Shown here: positions 1 to 6,034 of the stretch, in pieces
How positions within the stretch are numbered: the stretch's first letter is position 1
How the letters are laid out: every line of letters begins with the position of its first letter
From: an uncultured Carnobacterium sp.
GTDB taxonomy: Bacteria > Bacillota > Bacilli > Lactobacillales > Aerococcaceae
Length of the DNA stretch: 6,034 bases
Assembly (NCBI GenBank): GCA_937967765.1
Contig: CALCML010000103.1
Coordinates: forward strand, 1-6,034
Direction of reading: 5' to 3'
Position numbers and translations under genes: made by a program
The notes under the pieces: model-generated
Told to the model about the DNA's origin: nothing
The model's database searches: none
The model's input: only the letters and a program-made list of their open reading frames with translations

Positions 1-2123
1 CTCATTTTCCAGGAATTGGGGAGAAGACGGCTGAGAAGATTATCGAGAAGTTAGGCGAAGAGGCCATGGAGCGTATCTTAAATGATGAGACTGCGCTTGA
101 TGGCATTACAGGCCTTACGAAAAAGAAAAAAGAAATGATTCGAGAAGTTATTCAGCAAAACCAAGGGACTGAAAAGCTGATGTTTGAACTGACGAATCTT
201 GGATTTACGCCTTCGATTGCGCAAAAGATTATCGGCATGTATAAAGATAAGGCTAGAGCTGTCTTAGACGAGGATCCTTATGTACTTCTTCAAAGAATTG
301 AGGGACTTGGCTTTAGACGAATGGATAGTATTGCCCAGTCCATGGGAATTGATCCAGACGATACTTCTAGACTAAAGGGTGCGCTCTTTGTAGTGACAAG
401 AGATTTCTGTTATCAAACAGGCGATACCTACTTGATGGCAGAAGTATTAATCACTCAAGCGCAACGATTACTCGAGTCATGCCAAAATTACTTAATCGAA
501 CCAGATAGACTAGTAGATGCATTGAACGAATTAATCCGTGAAGGTGTTGTATTCTCTGATGAAAATCGTATTGCAATTGCATCTTTATATTATGCAGAAC
601 TAGGTATTAGTAACTCACTTTCAAAACGGATTACGGCTTCAAAACTCGAAATCAGTAAAGAGAAAATAGATGATGCAATCGAACGGACGCAGGAGAAGTT
701 TGAGATTCAATATGATGCATCTCAAAAAGAAGCTATTTATCGCATTATGACTGAGCCGCTCTTTGTATTAACAGGTGGTCCGGGTACAGGGAAGACAACC
801 ATTATTAATGCAGTCATTGACGTCTATGCGCAACTAAACGAACTCGATAATGCTAATGAGATTGAAGAAGCGATTGTTCTTGCAGCACCAACAGGACGTG
901 CAGCGAAAAGGATGAATGAACTGACAGGATATCCTGCTTCTACGATTCACCGTCTGTTAGGAATTGCGATTGACAGTGTGGACGATAGTTTTGAAGACAA
1001 GGAAATTAATGGGGAATTCTTAATTATTGATGAGATGTCAATGGTGGATACGTGGTTAATGAACCGCGTATTTAAGGCTGCTCCAGAAGGATTAAAGATT
1101 CTACTTGTCGGAGATAGTAATCAATTACCATCAGTTGCTCCAGGGCAAGTCTTAACGGATTTACTAGAAACCAATCAAATTCCAGCGATTGAACTGAAAC
1201 GAATTCACCGACAAACGCAGCAATCTTCTATTGTGGAATTAGCTCATAGCATTAAAGACGGTTTCTTACCTCGCAACTTTATGGAGAAACAAATAGACCG
1301 CAGTTTCTTACCATGTTCAACAGAACGGTTGGTAACGATTATTGAGCAAGTCGTTGTAGCAGCTCTTAAAAAGGGCTATACGAAACGAGATATTCAAGTA
1401 CTGGCTCCGATGTATAAAGGGGAAGCTGGGATTAACGCGATCAATCAGATGATGCAAGAAATCTTAAATCCTAGAATCGGAAATTCGGTTCGTGAAGTGG
1501 AGTCTTTTGATAAAGTCTTCCGTGTAGGGGATAAAGTGCTTCAACTGGTGAATTTACCTGAAGAAAATGTCTACAATGGAGATATCGGTGAAATCACAGC
1601 AATTCAATTTGCAAAAGAAAACGATGACCAAGTAGATAAGATTTTTGTTTTATTCGATCAAACGGAAGTCGAATACCATAAAACCGATTGGCAACAGTTG
1701 ACGCTTGCGTATTGCTGCTCCATTCATAAGGCACAAGGGTCTGAATTTAAGATGGTCATCTTGCCAATGGTGAATCAGTATTCACGTATGTTACAAAGAA
1801 ATCTATTGTATACGGCAGTTACAAGAAGTCAGCAGTATCTCATCATGTGTGGGGAAGCAGGAGCGTTCCAAAAGAGTGCAACTACCATCCCTCCAAAACG
1901 AGCAACTTTCTTACAAGAGTTCTTAACGAATTTCGACATTCAAAAGACAGAAGAAACTCCAGCAATTAAAGAGAATAAAACGGAGCCGTCGCTTGATGAT
2001 ACTGTTCATTTAGACGAAGGCAAAGAAATCCAATTAACCATCCAAGCAATTGAAGAAGGACTTATTTCTCCGATGATTGGAATGGACGACGTCACACCAT
2101 ACGATTTTATAACAAGAAGCTAG
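1..2123 (+). CDS. recD2: RecD2 ATP-dependent 5'-3' DNA helicase (5' end missing)
   Basis: SF1B helicase of the RecD2 (YrrC) family, acting in DNA repair and replication-fork maintenance without RecBC. The reading frame is open from nt 3 (706 visible residues) and starts upstream; the Met codon at nt 66 is internal. Counting from nt 3: helix-hairpin-helix FPGIGEKTAEKI at 2-13; further HhH-like segments near 66-80 and 99-115; Walker A GGPGTGKTT at 258-266; motif Ia APTGRAAKRM at 295-304; Walker B IIDEMSMVD at 341-349; motif III GDSNQLPSVAPG at 370-381; KRIHRQ at 399-404; an SH3-like insertion starting FRVGDKV near 507; SIHKAQGSEF at 573-582; LLYTAVTRS with the arginine of motif VI at 601-609. 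A variable, Glu/Thr-rich linker follows, then the tail PMIGMDDVTPYDF at 690-702. Family members are about 800 aa, so roughly 90-140 N-terminal residues (OB-like region) are missing. All helicase motifs are intact. Its terminator separates it from the downstream genes. Confidence 0.97.
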   Translation, partial: HFPGIGEKTAEKIIEKLGEEAMERILNDETALDGITGLTKKKKEMIREVIQQNQGTEKLMFELTNLGFTPSIAQKIIGMYKDKARAVLDEDPYVLLQRIEGLGFRRMDSIAQSMGIDPDDTSRLKGALFVVTRDFCYQTGDTYLMAEVLITQAQRLLESCQNYLIEPDRLVDALNELIREGVVFSDENRIAIASLYYAELGISNSLSKRITASKLEISKEKIDDAIERTQEKFEIQYDASQKEAIYRIMTEPLFVLTGGPGTGKTTIINAVIDVYAQLNELDNANEIEEAIVLAAPTGRAAKRMNELTGYPASTIHRLLGIAIDSVDDSFEDKEINGEFLIIDEMSMVDTWLMNRVFKAAPEGLKILLVGDSNQLPSVAPGQVLTDLLETNQIPAIELKRIHRQTQQSSIVELAHSIKDGFLPRNFMEKQIDRSFLPCSTERLVTIIEQVVVAALKKGYTKRDIQVLAPMYKGEAGINAINQMMQEILNPRIGNSVREVESFDKVFRVGDKVLQLVNLPEENVYNGDIGEITAIQFAKENDDQVDKIFVLFDQTEVEYHKTDWQQLTLAYCCSIHKAQGSEFKMVILPMVNQYSRMLQRNLLYTAVTRSQQYLIMCGEAGAFQKSATTIPPKRATFLQEFLTNFDIQKTEETPAIKENKTEPSLDDTVHLDEGKEIQLTIQAIEEGLISPMIGMDDVTPYDFITRS

Positions 2124-2142
2124 TTTTCTAGCTTCTTTTTTT
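2114..2142 (+). terminator. Rho-independent terminator of recD2
   Basis: A perfect 10-bp inverted repeat, AAGAAGCTAG (2114-2123) and CTAGCTTCTT (2128-2137), encloses a TTTT loop and runs into seven T residues at 2136-2142. The left arm is the last three codons and the TAG stop of recD2, so the hairpin forms in the coding end itself. The stem is only moderately GC-rich, but the perfect pairing and T-tract make it convincing. There is no matching A-tract before the stem, so strong bidirectional action is not expected. Confidence 0.9.
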
Positions 2143-2165
2143 CGTGTTTTTTCAGCCGGAATTAA

Positions 2166-2195
2166 TTGCCATCTGTCCATGATGTAGGGTAAAAT
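2166..2195 (+). promoter_or_regulatory. Candidate sigma-A promoter for the downstream operon
   Basis: TTGCCA (2166-2171, five of six to TTGACA) and TAAAAT (2190-2195, five of six to TATAAT) are separated by 18 nt. This is the only good pair in the gap between the recD2 terminator and the next gene. Transcription would begin near 2202, giving a leader of about 25 nt that leaves room for the ribosome site at 2216-2221. No extended -10 TG is present. There is no room for a riboswitch or attenuator, so any regulation would come from a protein at the promoter or from elsewhere. Confidence 0.6.
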
Positions 2196-2215
2196 GGGAA
2201 CAAATGATTATGAAA

Positions 2216-2221
2216 GAAGGA
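2216..2221 (+). promoter_or_regulatory. Ribosome binding site deciding the ACT-protein start
   Basis: GAAGGA lies 6 nt before the ATG at 2228. Two earlier in-frame ATGs, at 2204 and 2210, have no comparable site and would sit almost at the predicted transcription start. This supports the 2228 start. Confidence 0.65.
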
Positions 2222-2227
2222 CAAATA

Positions 2228-2668
2228 ATGAATCGACAAAAACATTTTTTAGTTTCTGAAGATGCTGTTCCTCCTGTATTTGCTAAAGTTTTGCAAGCAA
2301 AAGAACTACTTGCAACAGGACAAGCAAAAGACGTCACTGAAGTAGTGAAGATGGTTGGCATCTCACGTAGTGTTTATTATAAGTATTATCGTAAAGTTCA
2401 AGGTTTTTCTTCTGTGAATGCAGGAAGAAAAGCGTCAATCAATATCCATATGAAAAATATCAAAGGAACGCTGACAAAGACGCTTGAAGTATTTGCAAAT
2501 CGTGATATGAACATCCTTACGATTTTCCAAGGATTAGCGATTCACAGTGTTGCTGTTGTGCAAATTATGATTGATATTTCAGAGGCAACGGTAAGTGTGG
2601 AAGATGTTATCAAAGAAATTAACGCACTCGATAACATTATTTCTGTGGAGTTACAAAGTATCGAATAA
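2228..2668 (+). CDS. UPF0735 family ACT domain-containing protein (PheB-like)
   Basis: Small cytosolic protein of 146 aa, matching the roughly 147 aa of Bacillus subtilis PheB (UPF0735). Residues 33-55 look like a helix-turn-helix containing GISRSVYYKYY, the signature of this family. Residues 70-146 read as an ACT domain with beta-alpha-beta-beta-alpha-beta layout: a strand at INIHM, then GTLTKTLEVFANRDMNILTI, and a last strand at IISVELQSI. ACT domains usually bind amino acids or similar small ligands, so a ligand-responsive regulator is plausible, but the family's function is not established and I see no direct proof of DNA binding. In B. subtilis the homologue lies beside pheA; here no pheA is in the window, so the old link to phenylalanine synthesis is not supported by context. 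The chosen start follows the ribosome site and family length. It is the first gene after the promoter and overlaps the next gene by 1 nt. Confidence 0.9.
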   Translation: MNRQKHFLVSEDAVPPVFAKVLQAKELLATGQAKDVTEVVKMVGISRSVYYKYYRKVQGFSSVNAGRKASINIHMKNIKGTLTKTLEVFANRDMNILTIFQGLAIHSVAVVQIMIDISEATVSVEDVIKEINALDNIISVELQSIE

Positions 2669-3390
2669 TGAAACAAAAATTTTTAAATTATTTAACCAAA
2701 AATAATATTAAAGTGTTGATTTTCGATAAAGATGGTACATTGACGGATACATCCACGTTATGGTTTGAACCAACGATTTTAGTTCTTGACGAATTAGTGA
2801 ATCGTAATGAGATGAATCTAACAAATGCTGAACATGACGAGTTATTTGACCGTCTTGGGATCACTGAAACAGACATCATCGAAAATAGCGTGATTGCTTC
2901 TGGTACCGTTCGAGATATGCTTGAAGTCTTGAATGAACTCAGACCAATCGACATCGAAGAAAATTACAACTTCGTAGTGCACTATTTTGCAGACTATATT
3001 CTGTCTCATCCTGAGAAAATCCAAACGCTTGGTAATGTTGAGAGGGCTCTTGGGAATCTGAGGGAAAAAGGATATATCATTGCGTTAGTAACGAATGATT
3101 CTTGCTTACCGGCAGAGGCAGTATTACAAGTTGCTGGAATTGGCGAGGTGTTTGACTTTGTTGGAACCACCGATGAATTTCCTTCAAAGCCAGCAACAGA
3201 TTCACTACATGCGATTCAAAATCGTTTTGGTGTGCCTTTTTACGAGATGATTTATATTGGGGACTCAACAGTAGATGAAGAGTTTGCCAAAAATACTGCA
3301 GGGTTTATTGCTGTGACAAGCGAACCTAATAATCCAGAAGTTCTTCCTAGTGCGATCTTTAAAGTGAAATCAATTGATGAATTAAGTTAG
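2668..3390 (+). CDS. HAD-superfamily hydrolase, phosphoglycolate phosphatase-like
   Basis: Cytosolic 240-aa phosphatase of the haloacid dehalogenase superfamily. All four motifs are present: motif I DKDGTLTD with nucleophile D20 and acid/base D22; motif II Thr142 in LVTND; motif III Lys174 in PSKP; motif IV GDSTVDE with D199 and D203 for the magnesium ion. Residues about 30-110 are helical and acidic, inserted between motifs I and II, as in C1-cap members such as phosphoglycolate phosphatase, PpaX and Gph. The substrate cannot be told from sequence; a small phosphate ester such as phosphoglycolate or a sugar or nucleotide phosphate is likely. Its ATG overlaps the preceding TAA stop (TAATG). 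The nearest GGAG, at 2647-2650, is about 17 nt away, too far to serve, so translation probably depends on ribosomes finishing the upstream gene. No catalytic residue is missing. Confidence 0.92.
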   Translation: MKQKFLNYLTKNNIKVLIFDKDGTLTDTSTLWFEPTILVLDELVNRNEMNLTNAEHDELFDRLGITETDIIENSVIASGTVRDMLEVLNELRPIDIEENYNFVVHYFADYILSHPEKIQTLGNVERALGNLREKGYIIALVTNDSCLPAEAVLQVAGIGEVFDFVGTTDEFPSKPATDSLHAIQNRFGVPFYEMIYIGDSTVDEEFAKNTAGFIAVTSEPNNPEVLPSAIFKVKSIDELS

Positions 3391-3394
3391 GAGG
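3389..3394 (+). promoter_or_regulatory. Ribosome binding site of the MATE gene
   Basis: A perfect AGGAGG overlaps the TAG stop of the preceding gene. Two in-frame ATGs follow at 3397 and 3400. Spacing is 2 nt to the first and 5 nt to the second, so the second is the more workable start. Confidence 0.8.
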
Positions 3395-3399
3395 ATATG

Positions 3400-4755
3400 A
3401 TGAATAGTACGATACAAGAAAATCATAAATTCAAAGCTCTGCTAACTATTTTAATCCCAGTTTTAATTTATCAAATTGCCAATTATTCGGCTCAATTTAT
3501 TGATACAGTAATGACAGGACGTTATAACGAAGTCCATCTTGCCGGGGTATCGATTGGTGGGAGTTTGTACGCACCATTTTTTTCTCTATTGACAGGTCTG
3601 ATTTCTGGTCTTGTTCCGATTGTAGGACAATATTTTGGCCAGAAGAAACTGGATAAAATCGAACAAGTGATGCGTCAATACTTAATCATTGGCGTGGTGC
3701 TAGCTGTTGGCCTATTTCTTTTAGGCGTATTATTTTTGAAACTTGTTTTAGGGTTCATGAATTTAGAATCAGAAGTCGAAGCGGTGGCAGTGGGGTATTT
3801 AACCTGGTTATCATTAGGATTTATTCCATTACTCCTCTTTAGTGTACTACGTTCCTTTGTAGATGCACTGGGATTAACAAAAGTATCGATGATGCTTATG
3901 GTATTAGTAGTGCCGCTCAATATGTTCTTTAACTATTCGCTCATTTACGGTCAGTTTGGCTTTCCGAAAATGGGAGGAGCAGGGGCAGGACTTGGAACGG
4001 CACTGGCTTACTGGGGGCTTTTAGTTGTAGCAGTTATTGTTTTTAGAAAACATCCAGTATTAAAAGAGTATAATGTTATAAAATGGAGCGGAATCGATAC
4101 TAAAATGTGGAAGGAACCATTTAAAATCGGCCTTCCAATCGGATTATCAATTTTCGCAGAGGTGGCCATTTTCGCGTTTGTGGGATTACTCATGTCGAAA
4201 TTTGGAACTTCCATTATCGCATCCCACCAAGCTGCGATGAACTTTGCGACGGTGGTTTATGCATTCCCAATTAGTATTTCCACTGCGCTAACCATTATTG
4301 TTTCTTATGAAGTTGGTCGTAAAGATATTCGTTCAGCAATGCAGTTTGCCTACATTGGAATTGCGACGGCTGTGACACTTGCTGTTTTGACGTTAACATT
4401 ATTAGCGCTCAATATTCAATCTGTGGCCGCACTTTACGGCACAGATCCAGACTTTATTCAGTTAACCGTTGTGTTTTTAACTTATAGTCTGTTGTTCCAA
4501 CTATTCGATGCTGTGGCCGCACCAATTCAAGGAACACTCAGAGGGTTTAAAGATGTTCAAATTCCATTTATCTTATTTTTAATTGGTTATTGGATTGTAG
4601 GATTACCAATCGGTTTTATACTAGATAATGCATTTAATGCCGGTCCATATTCATATTGGATTGGACTGATTATTGGTTTAATGAGTAGTTGTATTTTCTT
4701 AGTCTTCCGATTAAGAAGAGTATTTAAAAAATTTAAGAAATCACGAGGTGTGTAA
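3400..4755 (+). CDS. MATE family efflux transporter, NorM-type
   Basis: Integral membrane pump that exports cationic drugs or metabolites in exchange for sodium ions or protons. The product is 451 aa (452 if the ATG at 3397 is used), normal for the family, with about twelve hydrophobic segments in two similar halves. Numbering from 3397: FIDTVMTGR in TM1 (34-42), MGGAGAGLGTA in the middle (192-202), the TM7 segment FAEVAIF (253-259), SHQAAMNFATVVYAFP (276-291), YEVGRKD (304-310), FDAV in TM10 (370-373) and the repeat motif QGTLRGFKD (378-386). Acidic residues D36, E255 and D371 sit in the three places known to be important for cation coupling in Vibrio NorM, so this is a NorM-branch transporter. 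The C-terminus is short and basic (RRVFKKFKKSR). It lies 9 nt after the HAD gene and abuts the CPBP gene. Substrate is unknown; a specific drug should not be assumed. Confidence 0.95.
   Translation: MNSTIQENHKFKALLTILIPVLIYQIANYSAQFIDTVMTGRYNEVHLAGVSIGGSLYAPFFSLLTGLISGLVPIVGQYFGQKKLDKIEQVMRQYLIIGVVLAVGLFLLGVLFLKLVLGFMNLESEVEAVAVGYLTWLSLGFIPLLLFSVLRSFVDALGLTKVSMMLMVLVVPLNMFFNYSLIYGQFGFPKMGGAGAGLGTALAYWGLLVVAVIVFRKHPVLKEYNVIKWSGIDTKMWKEPFKIGLPIGLSIFAEVAIFAFVGLLMSKFGTSIIASHQAAMNFATVVYAFPISISTALTIIVSYEVGRKDIRSAMQFAYIGIATAVTLAVLTLTLLALNIQSVAALYGTDPDFIQLTVVFLTYSLLFQLFDAVAAPIQGTLRGFKDVQIPFILFLIGYWIVGLPIGFILDNAFNAGPYSYWIGLIIGLMSSCIFLVFRLRRVFKKFKKSRGV
4745..4750 (+). promoter_or_regulatory. Ribosome binding site of the CPBP gene, inside the MATE gene
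   Basis: GAGGTG sits in the last codons of the MATE gene, 5 nt before the ATG at 4756 (its GAGG core is 7 nt away). The MATE stop TAA (4753-4755) is immediately followed by this ATG, so the two genes are probably translationally coupled. Confidence 0.65.
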
Positions 4756-5766
4756 ATGTTTGAATCATACAAAGAAGAAGTAACATTTAATGAAGAAAGA
4801 GGGTCTGAAGATTTCGACCCACAAAATGAATTTTATCAAGAAGATATGGAAGAATCGTTTAAAAAAGACATTACTTCTATCGGAAGAAGATTAATTGTTT
4901 ATATGTTAGTTTTCTTCTTCTTCGCAGCTGCTGGGCAACAAGGCGCAGCACAAAATGCGGTTGACACTGAAGATTTTTACGGAATTTGGGGAGTAGGACT
5001 ATTTATTGCGGCTTCTCTAAGTTTACTCATTTGGGCTCTTTCTAAAAAATTCCCAATGAAACGCATTTATGAGCACGTTGCTCCAAGAAAAATGAATATA
5101 CAGTCGTTTGCGATGTTGTCTGCGAGCTTATTTGGAGTTCGTTTTATTTCAAAACTCTTATTAACAGGGCTTGAAAAATTGTTATTGGAAATGGGTATTC
5201 CAGCAACACTTGTAACAAATACAAGTGAAGAGTTGACGTCAAGTATCATTTTTGTACTGTATTTAGGAGTAATGGCTCCGGTAGTCGAAGAATTTATCTT
5301 CAGAGGATTTATTGGTTATCGCCTTGAACGTTACGGGAAGGTATTTACGATTCTATTTACTTCGCTTATTTTCTCATTATTCCATGCCAATATTACGCAA
5401 GGCGTCTTCACATTCATGGCAGGGATTGTTTTCTCCTATGTTGCTCTTGAATATGGCTTCCAATGGGCAGTGGCGTTCCATATGATGAACAACTTCTTAT
5501 TTGCAGTTGTGGTCGATATTTATCTTGCACAAATGATGAATTTCGGTAACTTTTCAATCGTACAACTACTAGATCTAGTTGGTTTTATTATTTTAGTGTT
5601 TGTACTTATTTTAAAATGGAAAGATATTAAAGAATATATCAGTGTAAATCGTGGTTTCCATGGAATTGCACAAATTACGTTTAGTCGCGTAACGATTATT
5701 CTATACATTATATATCTTTTATATCGTACTTTCCTACCATATTTCGCACTATACTTGTTTTTCTAG
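4756..5766 (+). CDS. CPBP family intramembrane glutamic endopeptidase
   Basis: Polytopic membrane protein of 336 aa with the CPBP (Abi/CAAX protease and bacteriocin-processing, Rce1-like) core. The three motifs are intact: EEFIFRG with E178, E179 and R183; FSLFH with F206 and H210; HMMNN with H242 and N246. Hydrophobic segments lie near 45-60, 78-96, 118-138, 162-180, 196-212, 217-233, 236-257, 268-287 and 311-335, the last reaching the extreme C-terminus. The first 40 or so residues form a charged, strongly acidic, non-membrane tail, which I regard as unusual in length. Members cleave substrates within the membrane, process exported peptides, or give bacteriocin immunity. No bacteriocin precursor or double-glycine leader is visible nearby, so a bacteriocin role is not supported. 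Substrate unknown. The gene begins directly at the MATE stop, and the next gene follows after 15 nt. Confidence 0.93.
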   Translation: MFESYKEEVTFNEERGSEDFDPQNEFYQEDMEESFKKDITSIGRRLIVYMLVFFFFAAAGQQGAAQNAVDTEDFYGIWGVGLFIAASLSLLIWALSKKFPMKRIYEHVAPRKMNIQSFAMLSASLFGVRFISKLLLTGLEKLLLEMGIPATLVTNTSEELTSSIIFVLYLGVMAPVVEEFIFRGFIGYRLERYGKVFTILFTSLIFSLFHANITQGVFTFMAGIVFSYVALEYGFQWAVAFHMMNNFLFAVVVDIYLAQMMNFGNFSIVQLLDLVGFIILVFVLILKWKDIKEYISVNRGFHGIAQITFSRVTIILYIIYLLYRTFLPYFALYLFF

Positions 5767-5768
5767 AT

Positions 5769-5774
5769 AGGAGG
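5769..5774 (+). promoter_or_regulatory. Strong ribosome binding site that supports a TTG start
   Basis: A perfect AGGAGG stands 7 nt before the TTG at 5782. The optimal spacing, the lack of a closer ATG in this frame, and the family-type N-terminus that follows fix the start at this non-ATG codon. Confidence 0.85.
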
Positions 5775-5781
5775 ATTTTCT

Positions 5782-6015
5782 TTGAACACAATTTATTTAG
5801 AAGATAGCGTCTATACAACCATCACTGAACATCCAGAGGTCAAAGATTTACTTGTTGAAATTGGCTTTAAACCACTGAACCAACCAGAAATGGTTCATAC
5901 GGTAGGACGTATCACGAATCTGATTAAAGGTTCAAAAATTGCAAAAGTTCCTTTAGAAACCATTGTGGAAACATTAGAAATGAATGGATACATCGTTAAA
6001 GAAAGCAGGGATTAG
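5782..6015 (+). CDS. DUF1858 domain-containing small protein
   Basis: A 77-aa soluble protein almost wholly made of a DUF1858-type domain. Visible family features are an N-terminal strand followed by a helix with EHPEVKDLLVEIGF at 16-29, a central TVGRITNLIKGSKIAKVPLE segment at 40-59, and a last helix ending ETLEMNGY at 63-70. No signal peptide, membrane segment or cysteine is present; the related DUF542/ScdA_N group, by comparison, carries cysteines near its glycine-rich turn. The function of DUF1858 is not established. The start is TTG, chosen for the perfect AGGAGG 7 nt before it. The stop TAG is followed at once by the ATG of the next gene, so the two are probably made together. Family assignment is from memory of the pattern and should be treated as likely rather than certain. 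Confidence 0.8.
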   Translation: MNTIYLEDSVYTTITEHPEVKDLLVEIGFKPLNQPEMVHTVGRITNLIKGSKIAKVPLETIVETLEMNGYIVKESRD

Positions 6016-6034
6016 ATGGCTAAAGAAGATTACA
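6016..6034 (+). CDS. Start of a further gene, cut by the window end
   Basis: An ATG directly follows the DUF1858 stop codon with no gap, and six codons are visible (MAKEDY). A weak AGGG at 6007-6010 lies 5 nt upstream, so coupling to the DUF1858 gene is likely. Six residues cannot identify a family. From known gene neighbourhoods I would expect a DUF438/hemerythrin-like (possibly PAS-containing) protein, but this is inference from context only. Confidence 0.6.

Larger units (their letters stand above)
2190..6034 (+). other. Probable six-gene operon
   Basis: From the -10 element at 2190 all genes run on the plus strand, with gaps of -1, 9, 0, 15 and 0 nt (ACT protein, HAD phosphatase, MATE pump, CPBP protease, DUF1858 protein, truncated gene). 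I found no hairpin followed by a T-run between them and no convincing internal promoter. Three junctions overlap or abut, which suggests translational coupling. The operon continues past the window. Whether the members share one physiological task is not shown by the sequence. Confidence 0.75.

Noticed and set aside
66..68. ATG at 66 as the start of recD2
   Set aside because: The frame is open back to nt 3 and encodes a helix-hairpin-helix (FPGIGEKTAEKI) that belongs to RecD2, so the Met is internal.
2160..2167. AATTAATT palindrome in the promoter gap as an operator
   Set aside because: Eight AT-only bases occur easily by chance; no second copy or longer dyad supports a binding site.
2204..2212. 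Earlier ATGs at 2204 and 2210 for the ACT protein
   Set aside because: No ribosome site, nearly at the predicted transcription start, and 2228 gives the family's usual length.
2152..2361. Minus-strand open frame opposite the ACT gene and its promoter
   Set aside because: No family resemblance or good ribosome site, and it lies opposite a well-supported gene. The same applies to other short minus-strand frames at 2688-3268, 3675-4214, 4587-4772, 5067-5249 and 5520-5708.
3397..3399. First of two adjacent ATGs for the MATE gene
   Set aside because: Only 2 nt from AGGAGG; the ATG at 3400 has 5-nt spacing. The difference is one residue, so this is a mild preference.
4060..4080. TATAAT inside the MATE gene as an internal promoter
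   Set aside because: No acceptable -35 at 16-18 nt upstream; chance occurrence in AT-rich coding sequence.
5690..5766. AT-rich end of the CPBP gene as a promoter for the DUF1858 gene
   Set aside because: TATA-like strings reflect Ile/Tyr codons of the last membrane segment; no matching -35 element.
4756..5766. CPBP protein as bacteriocin immunity
   Set aside because: No bacteriocin precursor, double-glycine leader or dedicated ABC exporter is visible in the window.
1..6034. Mobile element, prophage, CRISPR array, tRNA/rRNA or defence island
   Set aside because: No transposase or integrase, no regularly spaced repeats, no cloverleaf-like sequence, and uniform base composition and strand throughout.

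Overview
The window reads as a single-strand block of ordinary chromosomal genes from a low-GC Gram-positive bacterium (Bacillota). Reasons are the AT-rich sequence, strong AGGAGG-type ribosome binding sites, a TTG start, very tight gene packing, and families typical of this phylum (RecD2, a UPF0735/PheB-type ACT protein, DUF1858). A lactic-acid-bacteria relative (Lactobacillales) is my best guess, but I cannot name the genus from sequence alone.

Layout: (1) nt 1-2123 is most of recD2, a DNA helicase whose 5' end lies before the window. It closes with a strong rho-independent terminator whose stem contains the stop codon. (2) A gap of about 100 nt (2124-2227) carries a good sigma-A-like promoter. 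(3) From 2228 to the window end, six genes run in the same direction with gaps of -1, 9, 0, 15 and 0 nt: a UPF0735 ACT-domain protein, a HAD phosphatase, a NorM-type MATE efflux pump, a CPBP membrane protease, a 77-aa DUF1858 protein, and the first 19 nt of a further gene. I see no terminator inside this stretch, so one polycistronic mRNA is likely.

How the genes might work together: the first gene has a predicted HTH plus a ligand-type ACT fold, so it could be a small-molecule-responsive protein made with the phosphatase, exporter and protease. The functional link is inference; tight packing alone is common in these genomes. The DUF1858 gene and the abutting truncated gene form the most suggestive pair, because small DUF1858 proteins are often encoded just before a DUF438/hemerythrin-like protein.

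There are no RNA genes, CRISPR arrays, insertion sequences, prophage genes or large repeats that I can see. I do not find a convincing undescribed system. The better leads are the DUF1858 pair, the compact operon and the acidic N-terminal tail on the CPBP protein.
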